Shown piece after piece: positions 18,864-28,262 of a DNA stretch of 64,000 bases. The DNA lies in NCBI RefSeq assembly GCF_013608025.1, contig NZ_VDLV01000003.1, positions 1-64,000 of the forward strand, given 5' to 3'. The translations under genes and the position numbers were made by a program. Numbering within the stretch: the stretch's first letter is position 1; each line of letters opens with the position of its first letter. The stretch is from Pseudomonas brassicacearum subsp. neoaurantiaca. Its GTDB lineage: Bacteria > Pseudomonadota > Gammaproteobacteria > Pseudomonadales > Pseudomonadaceae. The notes below the pieces were generated by a model, which did not search any database, had not been told where the DNA came from, and worked only from the letters and a program-made list of their open reading frames with translations.

Positions 18864-20021
18864 ATGAGCGGCCCGGTATTTCCTTGGCGCGAAGGCAATC
18901 GCTTCGAATTGCTGATCGATGGACCGCAGTTTTTCCCGCGCATGCTGGTGGAGATCGCCCGAGCCCAGGAACAGGTCGAGTTGGAACTGTACCTGGTGGA
19001 GGCGGGGGCCTGCGCCGAGGCGATGGTCCAGGCACTGGTCCAGGCCGCCGGGCGCGGCGTTCGCGTGCGCTGCCTGTTCGATGACTACGGCAGCCTGGCG
19101 TTCACCCTGGCCCTGCGCAAGCGCCTGACCGAGGCTGGGGTGGAGTTGCGTTTCTACAATCGCCTGAGCTGGCGCCGCTGGGTGCGCAACCTCTACCGCG
19201 ATCACCGCAAGCTGCTGTTGGTGGACCAACGCCTGGCCGTGGTCGGCGGCACCGGGGTGACCGATGAATTCTGGAACCCCCTCGACGACCGCAGTGACTG
19301 GCACGAAGTGATGGTGGAAATCGTCGGCCCGCTGGTGCTCGACTGGCAGTTGCTGTTTGACCGCCAGTGGCTCGCCAACCGTCATCGGCGGGCCTGGAAA
19401 CCAGCCTCCAACTTCGGCTTGCCGCGCCTGCCTCGCGTCCCGCCGGTGGGCGAGGGCATGGGCCGGGTGGCGTATGCCGACGCCCGCCAGCATCGCGACA
19501 TTTTGCAATCGCTGTCCCGGGCATTGAACAGTGGCCAGAAACGCATCTGGATGGCGACGCCATATTTCCTTCCGACCTGGAACGTGCGCCGCTCCTTGCG
19601 CAAGGCCGCCGCCCGCGGCATCGACGTGCGGCTGCTGCTGACCGGCCCGCGCACCGATCACCCGTCCGTGCGTTACGCCGGGCACCGTTACTACCCACGA
19701 CTGCTCAAGGCCGGCGTGCAGATTTTCGAATACCAGCCGTGTTTCCTGCATCTGAAGATGGTGTTGGTGGACGATTGGGTCAGCATTGGTTCCTGCAATT
19801 TCGATCACTGGAACCTGCGTTTCAACCTGGAAGCCAATCTGGAGGCACTGGACTCCGGGCTGAGCAAGGCCGTGGCGGCTAGTTTTGAACGGGACTTCGA
19901 GCAGAGCCTGCAAGTGAGCCTCGACGCGTGGCAGCGCCGGCCGCTGTGGAAGCGCTTCAAGCAGCGGGTGTGGGGGTTGGTGGATCGGGTGGTGGTGAAC
20001 CTGTTGGATCGGCGGGGTTAA
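18864..20021 (+). CDS. Phospholipase D-family cardiolipin synthase (ClsB-like)
   Basis: A 385-residue protein with two HKD motifs of the PLD superfamily: HRKLLLVD at about residues 113-120 and HLKMVLVD near residue 296, each followed by a GG or GS and N/D. This two-motif arrangement without N-terminal membrane helices is that of ClsB/ClsC-type cardiolipin synthases, which join two phosphatidylglycerol (or PG and PE) molecules. It starts one base after the YceI stop, so they share a transcript. Which lipid it makes cannot be told from sequence. Confidence 0.88.
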   Translation: MSGPVFPWREGNRFELLIDGPQFFPRMLVEIARAQEQVELELYLVEAGACAEAMVQALVQAAGRGVRVRCLFDDYGSLAFTLALRKRLTEAGVELRFYNRLSWRRWVRNLYRDHRKLLLVDQRLAVVGGTGVTDEFWNPLDDRSDWHEVMVEIVGPLVLDWQLLFDRQWLANRHRRAWKPASNFGLPRLPRVPPVGEGMGRVAYADARQHRDILQSLSRALNSGQKRIWMATPYFLPTWNVRRSLRKAAARGIDVRLLLTGPRTDHPSVRYAGHRYYPRLLKAGVQIFEYQPCFLHLKMVLVDDWVSIGSCNFDHWNLRFNLEANLEALDSGLSKAVAASFERDFEQSLQVSLDAWQRRPLWKRFKQRVWGLVDRVVVNLLDRRG

Positions 20022-20039
20022 CCATCCACCGCAAAACAA

Positions 20040-20128
20040 TGTGGGAGCGAGCTTGCTCGCGATAGCGGCCTGACAGTCGATGATGCGGTGACTGATGGGG
20101 CCTCATCGCGAGCAAGCTCGCTCCCACA
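20040..20128. repeat. REP pair, first family
   Basis: Inverted copies of the GTGGGAGCGAGCTTGCTCGC core in the space between the convergent cls-like and bglX genes. Confidence 0.9.
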
Positions 20129-20149
20129 GGGTATTGCGGTGTTGCTGGA

Positions 20150-22441
20150 TCAGAGCAACTCAAAACTCTGCTGCTTCACGTCCTGGGAGTCCAGGCCGAT
20201 CTGTACGTTGAACTTGCCCGGTTCCGCGGCGTACTTGAGCTGGGCATTGAAGAACTTCAGGTCGTCTTCGGTGATGGTGAAGTGGATGACTTTCTTCTCG
20301 CCGGCCTTGAGCATCACCTTGCGGAAGTTCTTCAGTTCCTTCACCGGGCGAATGATCGAACCGGTCACGTCCTGGATGTACAGCTGCACCACGGTTTCAC
20401 CGTCACGCTTACCCGTGTTTTCCAGCGTCACGCTGGCATCGAGCTTGCCGGTCTTGTTCAGCGTGGTCGACGACAGGGCCATGTCCGACAGGCTGAACTC
20501 GGTGTAGCTCAGGCCGTAGCCGAACGGGTAGAGCGGGCCAACGTCTTCTTCAAAATATTGCGAAGTATAGTTGGCCGCTGCCCCGGCTTTGAAGGGGCGA
20601 CCAATCTGCAACGCATTATAGTAAGTCGGGATCTGGCCGACTGAGCGCGGGAAACTGATAGGAAGTTTTCCTGATGGGTTGTAGTCGCCGAATAGCACAT
20701 CGGCAATCGCGTTGCCTCCTTCCGTACCTGCATACCACGTTTCGAGGACAGCATCCGATTGCTCATGCTCTTTGCCAATGGAGAGTGGCCGACCGTTCAT
20801 CAGGACCAATACCAACTGCTTTCCGGTACCTTTGAGGGCGTTTATCAACTCACTTTGATGCCCTGGTAATTCAAGGCTTGTACGGCTTGAAGACTCGTGC
20901 GACATGCCGCGTGCTTCACCTACCACGGCGACAATGACATCGGCCTGTTGCGCGGTCTTGACCGCTTCTTCAATCATTTGCGCCGAGGATCTAGGGTCAA
21001 TCTCGACTTCGGGTCGATCATAGATGATGTGGTTGAGGTAGGCCGCGACTTTAGGGTTGTCAATGATGTTGCTGCCACGAGCGTAGAGTAATTTGGCCTT
21101 TCCATCTATCGCGCTTGCGATCCCGTCATAAACAGTTACCGCTTGCTTCGGTTGCCCTGCGCCAGACCAACTGCCCAACATATCGATCTTACTTTTTGCG
21201 AGCGGGCCGATTACCGCGATGGTGCCTTGCTTTTTGAGCGGCAGTGCCTGTTGGTGATTTTTCAGCAGCACGAGGCTTTTTCGGGCAATTTCTCTGGCTT
21301 CTGCCCGATGCAGACGATTTTCGGCGTTGTTGTCTGTTGGATCGTCTTCTATTTTGCCAATGCGCTGGTACGGTGCGGCGAACAATCCCATATCGTACTT
21401 AGCGCCCAATACCTCGCGCACGGCGTTATCTATGTCATTTTGGGAAATTTCACCAGAGGCTAATAATCCTGGCAATTCGGTACCGTAGACTTGGTCATTC
21501 ATGCTCATATCGATACCGGCCTTGATCGCCAGCTTGGCTGCCTCGCGGTTATCCCTGGCGACGCCGTGCCGGATCAGTTCGGTGATCGCCCCGTGATCGC
21601 TAACGGTAAGCCCCTTGAATTTCCACTCCTTGCGCAGTAGATCCTGCATTAACCAGGTGTTGGAGGTGGCGGGAATGCCGTTGATAGAGTTAAGCGCAAC
21701 CATGACACCGCCTGCCCCTGCATCAATGGCTGCTCGGTAAGGAGGCAAGTAGTCCTGATACATCCGGACAGGACTCATGTCGACGATGTTGTAGTCTCGG
21801 CCTCCTTCAACGGCGCCATACAGGGCAAAATGCTTAACGCTCGCCATGACTCTATCTGGAGCGCTGGGGGATGAACCTTGTAACCCTTCGACCATGACTT
21901 TGGCTATACGCGAGACAAGGTAAGTATCTTCGCCGAATCCTTCTGAAGTCCGACCCCAACGAGGGTCACGAGCGATGTCGACCATTGGGGCGAACGTCAT
22001 GTCCAAACCATCGGCACTGGCTTCTTTCGCGGCGATCCGTGCACTCAGGCCAATGGCATCCATATCCCAACTGGACGCCAGCGCCAGACTGATAGGGAAA
22101 ATGGTGCGTTGCCCATGGATGACGTCATAGGCAAAAAACATCGGGATTTTCAGGCGACTGAGTTGGGCAGCGTCCTGCATAGGCCGGTTTTCTGCACGAG
22201 TGACGGAGTTGAATGTACCTCCGATTCTTCCAGCGGCGATTTCCTTGCGAATCATCTCCCGGGGCATTTCCGGGCCGATGCTGATCAGGCGCAATTGGCC
22301 GATCTTCTCTTCGAGGGTCATTTGCTTCATCAGGTTACTGATGAACGCATCCTTGTTCTCTATGGGGGCTGGCAGGTTGTCGGCTAATACGGATTGACTG
22401 GCCAGACTGACAAACAGGCCCAGCAAACACAGCTTCTTCAT
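20150..22441 (-). CDS. bglX: Periplasmic beta-glucosidase, glycoside hydrolase family 3
   Basis: A 763-residue GH3 enzyme with a signal peptide (MKKLCLLGLFVSLASQSVLA). It has the N-terminal TIM-barrel domain with KHFALYGAVEGGRDYN and the nucleophile in LTVSDHGAITEL, the C-terminal alpha/beta sandwich, and a fibronectin type III-like tail. BglX hydrolyses beta-linked glucosides in the periplasm. The last ~130 codons are GC-rich like the neighbours, whereas upstream of about 20,560 the coding sequence is visibly less GC-rich, which hints at a mosaic gene. It is monocistronic. Confidence 0.94.
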   Translation of the reverse strand: MKKLCLLGLFVSLASQSVLADNLPAPIENKDAFISNLMKQMTLEEKIGQLRLISIGPEMPREMIRKEIAAGRIGGTFNSVTRAENRPMQDAAQLSRLKIPMFFAYDVIHGQRTIFPISLALASSWDMDAIGLSARIAAKEASADGLDMTFAPMVDIARDPRWGRTSEGFGEDTYLVSRIAKVMVEGLQGSSPSAPDRVMASVKHFALYGAVEGGRDYNIVDMSPVRMYQDYLPPYRAAIDAGAGGVMVALNSINGIPATSNTWLMQDLLRKEWKFKGLTVSDHGAITELIRHGVARDNREAAKLAIKAGIDMSMNDQVYGTELPGLLASGEISQNDIDNAVREVLGAKYDMGLFAAPYQRIGKIEDDPTDNNAENRLHRAEAREIARKSLVLLKNHQQALPLKKQGTIAVIGPLAKSKIDMLGSWSGAGQPKQAVTVYDGIASAIDGKAKLLYARGSNIIDNPKVAAYLNHIIYDRPEVEIDPRSSAQMIEEAVKTAQQADVIVAVVGEARGMSHESSSRTSLELPGHQSELINALKGTGKQLVLVLMNGRPLSIGKEHEQSDAVLETWYAGTEGGNAIADVLFGDYNPSGKLPISFPRSVGQIPTYYNALQIGRPFKAGAAANYTSQYFEEDVGPLYPFGYGLSYTEFSLSDMALSSTTLNKTGKLDASVTLENTGKRDGETVVQLYIQDVTGSIIRPVKELKNFRKVMLKAGEKKVIHFTITEDDLKFFNAQLKYAAEPGKFNVQIGLDSQDVKQQSFELL

Positions 22442-22691
22442 GAATAATTTTCTCGCAAGCCTAAAGGGCGGGGATCACACCACGCCGGTCAGCCAAAATG
22501 TGAGGAGCGGCTATTGTTGTTCAGTTAAATGCAGCACACTTTCGAACCCATTGGGCTGAACTTAGTTTCGCACTGCGCATCTTTTAGCCCATCGGCCCGT
22601 TTCAATCCAGCGCGGCGGCAGATTATGCCCCAGACGTCGGCGGGATAGGTGGCCGGGTTTTCCTATGTCATGCAAGGGAGCGCTATATCCG

Positions 22692-23300
22692 ATGAATCCT
22701 CGACTGAATCACCTTCGCAGCCTGCCGATGCTGGCGCTGATGCTGCTCACCACGTTGTTGGCCGGTTGCGGCATCAACAACATCCCGACCCTGGACGAAC
22801 AGGCCAAGGCCGCTTGGGGCCAGGTGCAGAACCAGTATCAGCGCCGCGCCGACCTGATTCCCAACCTGGTGGAAACCGTCAAGGGCTACGCCCGGCACGA
22901 GCAGGAAACCCTGACCGCAGTGGTCGAGGCGCGGGCCAAGGCCACGTCGATCCAGGTGGACGCCAGCACCTTGGACAACCCGGAAAAACTCAAGCAGTTC
23001 CAGCAGGCCCAGGACCAGCTGAGCGGCGCATTGAGCCGGCTGATGGTGGTGGTCGAGCGTTATCCGGACCTCAAGGCCAACCAGAATTTCCTGGCGTTGC
23101 AATCCCAGCTCGAAGGCACCGAGAACCGCATCGCCGTGGCCCGCCGTGACTTCATCCTGGCGGTGCAGAAGTACAACACCGAGATCCGCACCTTCCCCGG
23201 TCGCCTGTGGCACAGCGTGATGTACAGCGACTTGCCGATCCGCGAAACCTTCGAGGCCACCAGCCCGAATGCCGAAAAAGCGCCTGAAGTGAAGTTCTGA
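22692..23300 (+). CDS. lemA: LemA-family lipoprotein
   Basis: A 202-residue LemA protein. The start at 22692 gives a lipoprotein signal (LMLLTTLLAGCG) and has GGGAG about ten bases upstream; an earlier ATG in frame only adds nine residues. The helical-bundle signature is QVQNQYQRRADLIPNLVETVKGYA, followed by NFLALQSQLEGTENRIAVARRDF. LemA is usually found with TPM-domain proteins, as here. The role is unclear, possibly in envelope stress or membrane-protein quality control. Confidence 0.92.
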   Translation: MNPRLNHLRSLPMLALMLLTTLLAGCGINNIPTLDEQAKAAWGQVQNQYQRRADLIPNLVETVKGYARHEQETLTAVVEARAKATSIQVDASTLDNPEKLKQFQQAQDQLSGALSRLMVVVERYPDLKANQNFLALQSQLEGTENRIAVARRDFILAVQKYNTEIRTFPGRLWHSVMYSDLPIRETFEATSPNAEKAPEVKF

Positions 23301-23306
23301 AAAAAC

Positions 23307-23396
23307 TGTGGGAGCGAGCTTGCTCGCGATGGCGGCCACACATCCAGCATTGATGCAAACTGATCCACCGCTATCGCGAGCAAGCTCGCTCCCACA
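23307..23396. repeat. REP pair inside the lemA-TPM cluster
   Basis: Inverted copies of the GTGGGAGCGAGCTTGCTCGC core fill the gap between lemA and the first TPM gene. They end 11 bases before its ATG and leave the AGGAG ribosome site just outside the repeat. Confidence 0.9.
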
Positions 23397-23407
23397 CAGG
23401 AGTTCTG

Positions 23408-24154
23408 ATGCGAGTGTTGAAATTTGGCCTGGTGCTGCTGCTCTGGGTCTTTGCCATCACGGCCCAGGCCGAGTTGAAATTTCCGGCATTGACCGGGCGG
23501 GTGGTGGACGCCGCCCAACTGCTCGACCCGTCGGTCCGAACGCAACTCGATGCGCAACTCAAGGCCCATGAGCAGGCCACCGGCGAACAGGTGGTCGTCG
23601 TCACGCTGGCCAACCTACAGGGCGCCAGCATCGAAGACTTCGGCTATCAATTGGGCCGCCACTGGGGCATCGGGCAGAAAGACAAAAACAACGGCGCGCT
23701 GCTGATCGTCGCCCGCGATGATCGTAAACTGCGCATCGAAGTGGGTTATGGCCTGGAGGATCGTCTGACTGACGCCCAGAGTTCGGTGATCATCAATCAG
23801 GTAATCACCCCGGCGTTCAAGACGGGCAATTTCAACAAGGGCATCAGTGACGGCGTGGCGGCGATGCTCGTGGTCCTGGGCGGCAGTTCCCTCGATGAAC
23901 CGGCTGCCGCATACAGCGCGGGTGGGCCGGACGAGAAGGATTTCGTCGAGCGCCATCCAGGCCTGTTCATCTTCCTGGTTATGCTTTTTATCCTGACGGT
24001 ATTCGTCTGCCAGATGCTCGGTATCCTGCCCAGCGGTGGTGGGTCCAGTGGCGGTGGCTATTCCAGTGGCGGAGGTGGCGGCAGCAGCGGAGGCGGTGGC
24101 TTCAGCGGCGGTGGCGGCAGTTTCGGTGGCGGCGGTTCGTCGGGCGGCTGGTGA
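23408..24154 (+). CDS. TPM-domain protein with glycine/serine-rich tail
   Basis: A 248-residue protein with a signal peptide (ending AQA before ELKFPALTGRVVD) and a TPM domain (former DUF477): GEQVVVVTLANLQGASIEDFGYQLGRHWGIG, NNGALLIVARDDRKLRIEVGYGLE. A membrane segment follows (LFIFLVMLFILTVFVCQMLGI), then a very glycine/serine-rich tail with GGGSSGG repeats, as usual for this group. It probably projects its TPM domain into the periplasm together with LemA. AGGAG lies directly before the ATG. Confidence 0.92.
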   Translation: MRVLKFGLVLLLWVFAITAQAELKFPALTGRVVDAAQLLDPSVRTQLDAQLKAHEQATGEQVVVVTLANLQGASIEDFGYQLGRHWGIGQKDKNNGALLIVARDDRKLRIEVGYGLEDRLTDAQSSVIINQVITPAFKTGNFNKGISDGVAAMLVVLGGSSLDEPAAAYSAGGPDEKDFVERHPGLFIFLVMLFILTVFVCQMLGILPSGGGSSGGGYSSGGGGGSSGGGGFSGGGGSFGGGGSSGGW

Positions 24155-24182
24155 CAACAATAATGAGCGGGCTTTTTTAAAC

Positions 24183-24800
24183 ATGGCATTACTGACTGAA
24201 CACGAACAACGCAAAGTGGCCGAGGCCATCGCCCAGGTCGAGCGCGACACCGACGCCGAACTGGTCACGGTGCTTGCTGCCCGCGCCGATGACTACGCCT
24301 ACATCCCGTTGCTCTGGGCCAGCTTGCTGGCGCTGGTGGTTCCCGGCGCCCTGCAGTACCTGACGGGCTGGCTGACCCTGCACAGTCTGCTGTGGGTCCA
24401 GTGGGCCAGTTTCATCGTGTTGTGCCTGGTGTTTCGCATCCCTCGCATCACCACGCACCTGATTCCTCGTTCCGTACGCCACTGGCGGGCTTCCAACCTG
24501 GCCCGCCGGCAGTTTCTCGAACAGAACCTGCACCACACCGTGGGCAGCACCGGCATGCTGATCTTCGTCTGCGAGGCCGAGCGCTATGTGGAGATACTGG
24601 TGGACGAGGGCATTTCCAAGCGACTCGACAATACACATTGGGATGCGATTGTCGCGGCATTCACCCAGCAGGTTCGCCAAGGGCAGACGTTGCAGGGTTT
24701 CGTGACGTGCATCGAGGCCTGCGGCGAATTGCTCAAGGAGCACGTGCCGGTGACCCATGCGCGTAACGAATTGCCGAATCGGTTGGTGGTTTTAAGCTGA
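24183..24800 (+). CDS. Second TPM-domain membrane protein
   Basis: A 205-residue protein starting MALLTEHEQRKVAEAIAQVERDTDAEL. A short TPM-like N-terminus is interrupted by two membrane segments (about residues 38-57 and 68-85). After these the TPM pattern resumes with TVGSTGMLIFVCEAERYVEILVDEGI. It follows the first TPM gene by 28 bases, completing a lemA-TPM-TPM cluster. The ribosome site is weak. A longer in-frame extension overlaps the preceding gene's repeat tail and is rejected. Confidence 0.88.
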   Translation: MALLTEHEQRKVAEAIAQVERDTDAELVTVLAARADDYAYIPLLWASLLALVVPGALQYLTGWLTLHSLLWVQWASFIVLCLVFRIPRITTHLIPRSVRHWRASNLARRQFLEQNLHHTVGSTGMLIFVCEAERYVEILVDEGISKRLDNTHWDAIVAAFTQQVRQGQTLQGFVTCIEACGELLKEHVPVTHARNELPNRLVVLS

Positions 24801-24832
24801 TGTTCTGCCGGACACCGTGGCGAAAGTGCCTT

Positions 24833-24955
24833 TGTGGCGAGGGAGCTTGCTCCCGCTGGACCGCGAAGCGGTCCCCATCGGTCTCAAAGTAAGGCAAAGG
24901 GCTCGCAAATCGACGACTGCTTCGCAGCCGAGCGGGAGCAAGCTCCCTCGCCACG
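24833..24955. repeat. REP pair, second family
   Basis: Inverted copies of the TGTGGCGAGGGAGCTTGCTC core with GACCGCGAAGCGGTC and GCTTCGCAGC side hairpins, downstream of the TPM genes. Confidence 0.85.
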
Positions 24956-25084
24956 CAAGCGCGTGGTCATGCAAAGATTACGCTGCGAATTTAGCACCGC
25001 TGGGGAAATTCCCCGTGCCCTGGCACCCCATCCCCCCTAAAATAGCCGCCATTCCCGATCCGCCCGCCCCGAGGCCGCTTTTCC

Positions 25085-26302
25085 ATGTCCGTTACCGCAA
25101 CTCCCGCCCGTTCCGCGCCGGATCATCACGCTCAGTTCATCGCGCTGCTGCACACCAGCCTCGAGCAGAACGCGTTCATCAAGCTGGTGCTGGCCAAGTA
25201 TGTCGGTGACGAAACCGATCTGCAGCGGCTGATCATCAAGCAGCTCACAGTCAAGGATCAGCCTTGCCTGTCCTTCGTCTATCGCTACAAGACCCGCGAC
25301 ATCACCAAGAATTTCCCGCTGGCCGAAGGCGTGGATACCATCGCCGCGCTGTTGCCGGCTTCGTTCAAGAACGCGCATCTGCTGGCGATCACCGACGAAG
25401 CGCAATTGGAGTACAGCAAGAAGGGCAAGAGCTCGCTGTTCAAGAGCAAGCCCCAGCAACTGCGAGAAGTGCCATCGGCCGAGCACAACCGCGAGAAGAA
25501 CCGCTTCCTCGACTTGAGCCGGCCATTCCTGGCTGACCTGGGCGTGACTAACCATAAGCACGAACTGATTCCGGCGATGTCGCGCAAGTGGAAGCAGATC
25601 AACAAGTTCATCGAGGTCTTCAGCCATGCGCTGACGTCTTCGCCGCTGGCCCTGGACAAGCCGGTGCGGGTCTCGGACTTCGGCTCGGGCAAGGGCTACC
25701 TGACCTTCGCCATCCACGATTACCTGCGCAACACCTTGCAGGCCGAAGGCGTGGTGACCGGTGTCGAGTTGCGTGAAGACATGGTCAAGCTGTGCAACGA
25801 AGCCGCCGCGCGGCTGGAGCACCCGGGCCTGAGTTTCCAGCACGGTGACGTGCGCAGCGTGGCGCCAAGCGCGGTGGATGTGATGATCGCCTTGCACGCC
25901 TGCGACATTGCCACCGACTACGCGATCCACATGGGCATTCGCTCGGGCGCCTCGATCATCATGTGCTCGCCGTGCTGCCACAAACAGATCCGCCTGCAGA
26001 TTCAGAGTCCGGCGCTGCTCAAGCCGATGCTGCAATACGGCTTGCACCTGGGCCAGCAGGCGGAAATGGTTACTGACAGCTTGCGGGCGTTGTTCCTCGA
26101 AGCCTGCGGCTACGAGACGAAGGTGTTCGAGTTCATCTCCCTGGACCACACCAACAAAAACAAGATGATCCTCGCGGTCAAGCGTGCCGAACCGGCGGAT
26201 CCCGCCGAACTGCTCGCCAGGATCGAAGAACTCAAAGCGTTCTATCACATCACCGAGCACTGCCTCGAAACGCTGCTGCGGGCGGATGGTTACCTCGCCT
26301 GA
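25085..26302 (+). CDS. SAM-dependent methyltransferase, Methyltransf_32-like
   Basis: A 405-residue cytosolic protein. An N-terminal domain of about 150 residues precedes a Rossmann methyltransferase domain with motif I DFGSGKGYLTFAIHDYL, acidic loop VTGVELREDM and motif LHACDIATDYAI. The latter is followed by a cysteine-containing SPCCHKQ segment typical of the METTL25/GSTCD-like group. Conserved SRKWKQINKFIEV lies just before motif I. Substrates of this group are poorly known; RNA or protein methylation are both possible. It stands alone between REP pairs. Confidence 0.85.
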   Translation: MSVTATPARSAPDHHAQFIALLHTSLEQNAFIKLVLAKYVGDETDLQRLIIKQLTVKDQPCLSFVYRYKTRDITKNFPLAEGVDTIAALLPASFKNAHLLAITDEAQLEYSKKGKSSLFKSKPQQLREVPSAEHNREKNRFLDLSRPFLADLGVTNHKHELIPAMSRKWKQINKFIEVFSHALTSSPLALDKPVRVSDFGSGKGYLTFAIHDYLRNTLQAEGVVTGVELREDMVKLCNEAAARLEHPGLSFQHGDVRSVAPSAVDVMIALHACDIATDYAIHMGIRSGASIIMCSPCCHKQIRLQIQSPALLKPMLQYGLHLGQQAEMVTDSLRALFLEACGYETKVFEFISLDHTNKNKMILAVKRAEPADPAELLARIEELKAFYHITEHCLETLLRADGYLA

Positions 26303-26320
26303 CAACACCGACCTGAACCC

Positions 26321-26408
26321 TGTGGGAGCGAGCCCGCTCGCGAAAAACGATAACGCGGTGCATCTGACTAACCGCGCTGCCTGATTCGCGAGCAGGCTCG
26401 CTCCCACA
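26321..26408. repeat. REP pair, first family (GCCCGC variant)
   Basis: Inverted copies of GTGGGAGCGAGCCCGCTCGC and its complement with AGG in the loop, 18 bases after the methyltransferase stop. Confidence 0.88.
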
Positions 26409-26504
26409 AAAAAGCGGTGCAGTCTGTCAGTTAATGACGGGCTGCTGTTGCAGCGGTCTACCTTTAATGCGTTCACCCTCACGCATTCCAAAGGAGCCCA
26501 TTCC

Positions 26505-27086
26505 ATGGCCGCCAAGAAAATCCTCATGCTGGTCGGCGATTACGTCGAAGATTACGAAGTCATGGTGCCGTTCCAGGCTTTGCAAATGGTCGGCCACACG
26601 GTGCATGCCGTGTGCCCGGGAAAAACGACCGGCCAGACGGTCCGTACCGCGATCCATGATTTCGAGGGCGACCAGACCTACAGCGAGAAACCGGGGCATT
26701 TGTTTGCCCTCAACCATGACTTCGCCAAGGTCCAGGCCGCCGATTACGATGCGCTGCTGGTGCCGGGCGGTCGCGCTCCGGAATACCTGCGCTTGAATGA
26801 AGAGGTCCTGCAACTGGTGCGTGATTTCGATCTGGCCGGCAAGCCGATCGCCGCGGTGTGCCACGGTGCGCAATTGCTCGCGGCGGCGGGCATCCTGGAG
26901 GGCCGCGAGTGCAGCGCCTATCCGGCCTGTGCCCCGGAAGTGCGTCTGGCCGGCGGGACGTTTATCGACATCCCGGTGACCGAAGGCCATGTCCAGGGCA
27001 ACCTGGCCACGGCACCGGCCTGGCCGGCACATCCGAACTGGTTGGCCGGATTCCTGACGTTGCTGGGCACGGCGATTACCCTGTAG
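26505..27086 (+). CDS. DJ-1/PfpI family protein
   Basis: A 193-residue class I glutamine amidotransferase-like protein of the DJ-1/PfpI family. The nucleophile elbow is [14 protein letters not shown] (cysteine near residue 122). It also has the upstream [15 protein letters not shown] loop and an acidic residue in [12 protein letters not shown], as in glyoxalase III/Hsp31-type members. The start at 26505 follows AAGGAG by eight bases. Likely roles are protein or nucleotide deglycation, or stress protection; which one cannot be told. It is convergent with the DUF4917 gene. Confidence 0.88.
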   Translation: MAAKKILMLVGDYVEDYEVMVPFQALQMVGHTVHAVCPGKTTGQTVRTAIHDFEGDQTYSEKPGHLFALNHDFAKVQAADYDALLVPGGRAPEYLRLNEEVLQLVRDFDLAGKPIAAVCHGAQLLAAAGILEGRECSAYPACAPEVRLAGGTFIDIPVTEGHVQGNLATAPAWPAHPNWLAGFLTLLGTAITL

Positions 27087-27100
27087 GCACCACCGGGAGG

Positions 27101-28132
27101 CTAGACCTCCACCGGCACCGCCAGCTTCGGATCGCCCAGTGGATGACTCTTGGCATCGAAGAAGCGCAACTCGATGTCGAGGCCTTGGAATAGCTTGGCG
27201 TAATGCCGTTTCTGGTGCTGGATAAAGGCCTGGCTCCGCGGGTAGATCGAGATGGCCATGGTCCTCGGCGCGGCTTGGCGCAGCGCATGCACGATATGGC
27301 TGTCCTGCTCGCCCAGGGCGTGGCCGAACAGGCACAGGTTGTCGCCGTGGTGCAGCAACTGGTCGTAGCAGAACGACAAGTAGTCACTGCTGTGGATGGT
27401 CTTGAGTTTGTCCTGGCTCGGACCTTCGTTGATGAACAGTGGAACATCATCGAGGGTCTTGAGGGTGTTGTTGATGGCGAAACTGCCGAGCAGCGTGCCC
27501 TCGGTGGAGGTGAGCTTGCGCGCCGTGCCGTCCTGGTTACGCACCAGATGCAAGCCACCGTGCAGGTACAGCAGGCGCGGTTTGTCTGTGTTGGCCTGGC
27601 TCAGGTCGAAGCTGTGATCGGCTCCCAGGAACAGGTCGGTGACGGTGTCGGGAGCGCGCTGGATCGCCCAGTAGCTCAGTAAATCGTAGTTGGTCGTGAA
27701 CACCGTGCGGTAGCGGCCCAGTTCCTGGTTCAGGTGTTGCAGGGTTGACGCTTGCACCAGCCGCCAGGGGATATGCATGGCGTGCACGGCGTTGATCAGC
27801 GCTTCCTTGATCGCGTAGTAGCGATTGCGCGGCGCGGCGGAGCTCACTGCCAGGGCCTTGTTGACCCGGCTGGTGGTTTTCAGCGCACCCAGCACCTGTT
27901 CGAAACTGCGTGTCTGCAGCGCATCGAACACGCTCAGTTCCGACGGACTCAGGGGTTTTTCCTCGACGGTACGGGCGTTCTCGAACAACGAGTCATAGCC
28001 GAAATCGTCCCACACGGCGCGGCTGGCGCCATTACCCACCAACAGGCCGCTGAAGGCGGTGCTGGCGCGCAAGGTCTCCCACTCTTCGAGCCGGGCGTCG
28101 TATTCCTGGAAATCGGTCATTGCGAAAGTCAT
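27101..28132 (-). CDS. DUF4917 family protein (SIR2-like fold)
   Basis: A ~343-residue protein with FSGLLVGNGASRAVWDDFGYDSLF near the N-terminus, YRTVFTTNYDLLSYWAIQ in the middle, then RLLYLHGGLHLVR and LCLFGHALGEQDSHIV. This is the DUF4917 pattern, which resembles the NAD-binding core of SIR2 enzymes (a GNGAS loop and TTNYD motif). Such folds also occur in phage-defence proteins that deplete NAD, but this copy lies in core sequence and has no defence partner. The start is uncertain: 28132 or 28120 are both possible and neither has a strong ribosome site. Confidence 0.8.
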   Translation of the reverse strand: MTFAMTDFQEYDARLEEWETLRASTAFSGLLVGNGASRAVWDDFGYDSLFENARTVEEKPLSPSELSVFDALQTRSFEQVLGALKTTSRVNKALAVSSAAPRNRYYAIKEALINAVHAMHIPWRLVQASTLQHLNQELGRYRTVFTTNYDLLSYWAIQRAPDTVTDLFLGADHSFDLSQANTDKPRLLYLHGGLHLVRNQDGTARKLTSTEGTLLGSFAINNTLKTLDDVPLFINEGPSQDKLKTIHSSDYLSFCYDQLLHHGDNLCLFGHALGEQDSHIVHALRQAAPRTMAISIYPRSQAFIQHQKRHYAKLFQGLDIELRFFDAKSHPLGDPKLAVPVEV

Positions 28133-28262
28133 CTCAAAACGTGGCAAAGGCAGGGCGTGACTTTATCACGACCCAGTCTTGAGCCAGATCAAGATACGTT
28201 GTGACCAGTCGGTCAATCCTGTACGCCCCTGCCGATCCGGCCTCTTTCAGGAGCGTGTCCCC

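Noticed and set aside
27101..28132. DUF4917 gene as a SIR2-type phage-defence protein
   Set aside because: The fold may be related, but it lies in REP-rich core DNA without a defence partner, so the idea is not supported.
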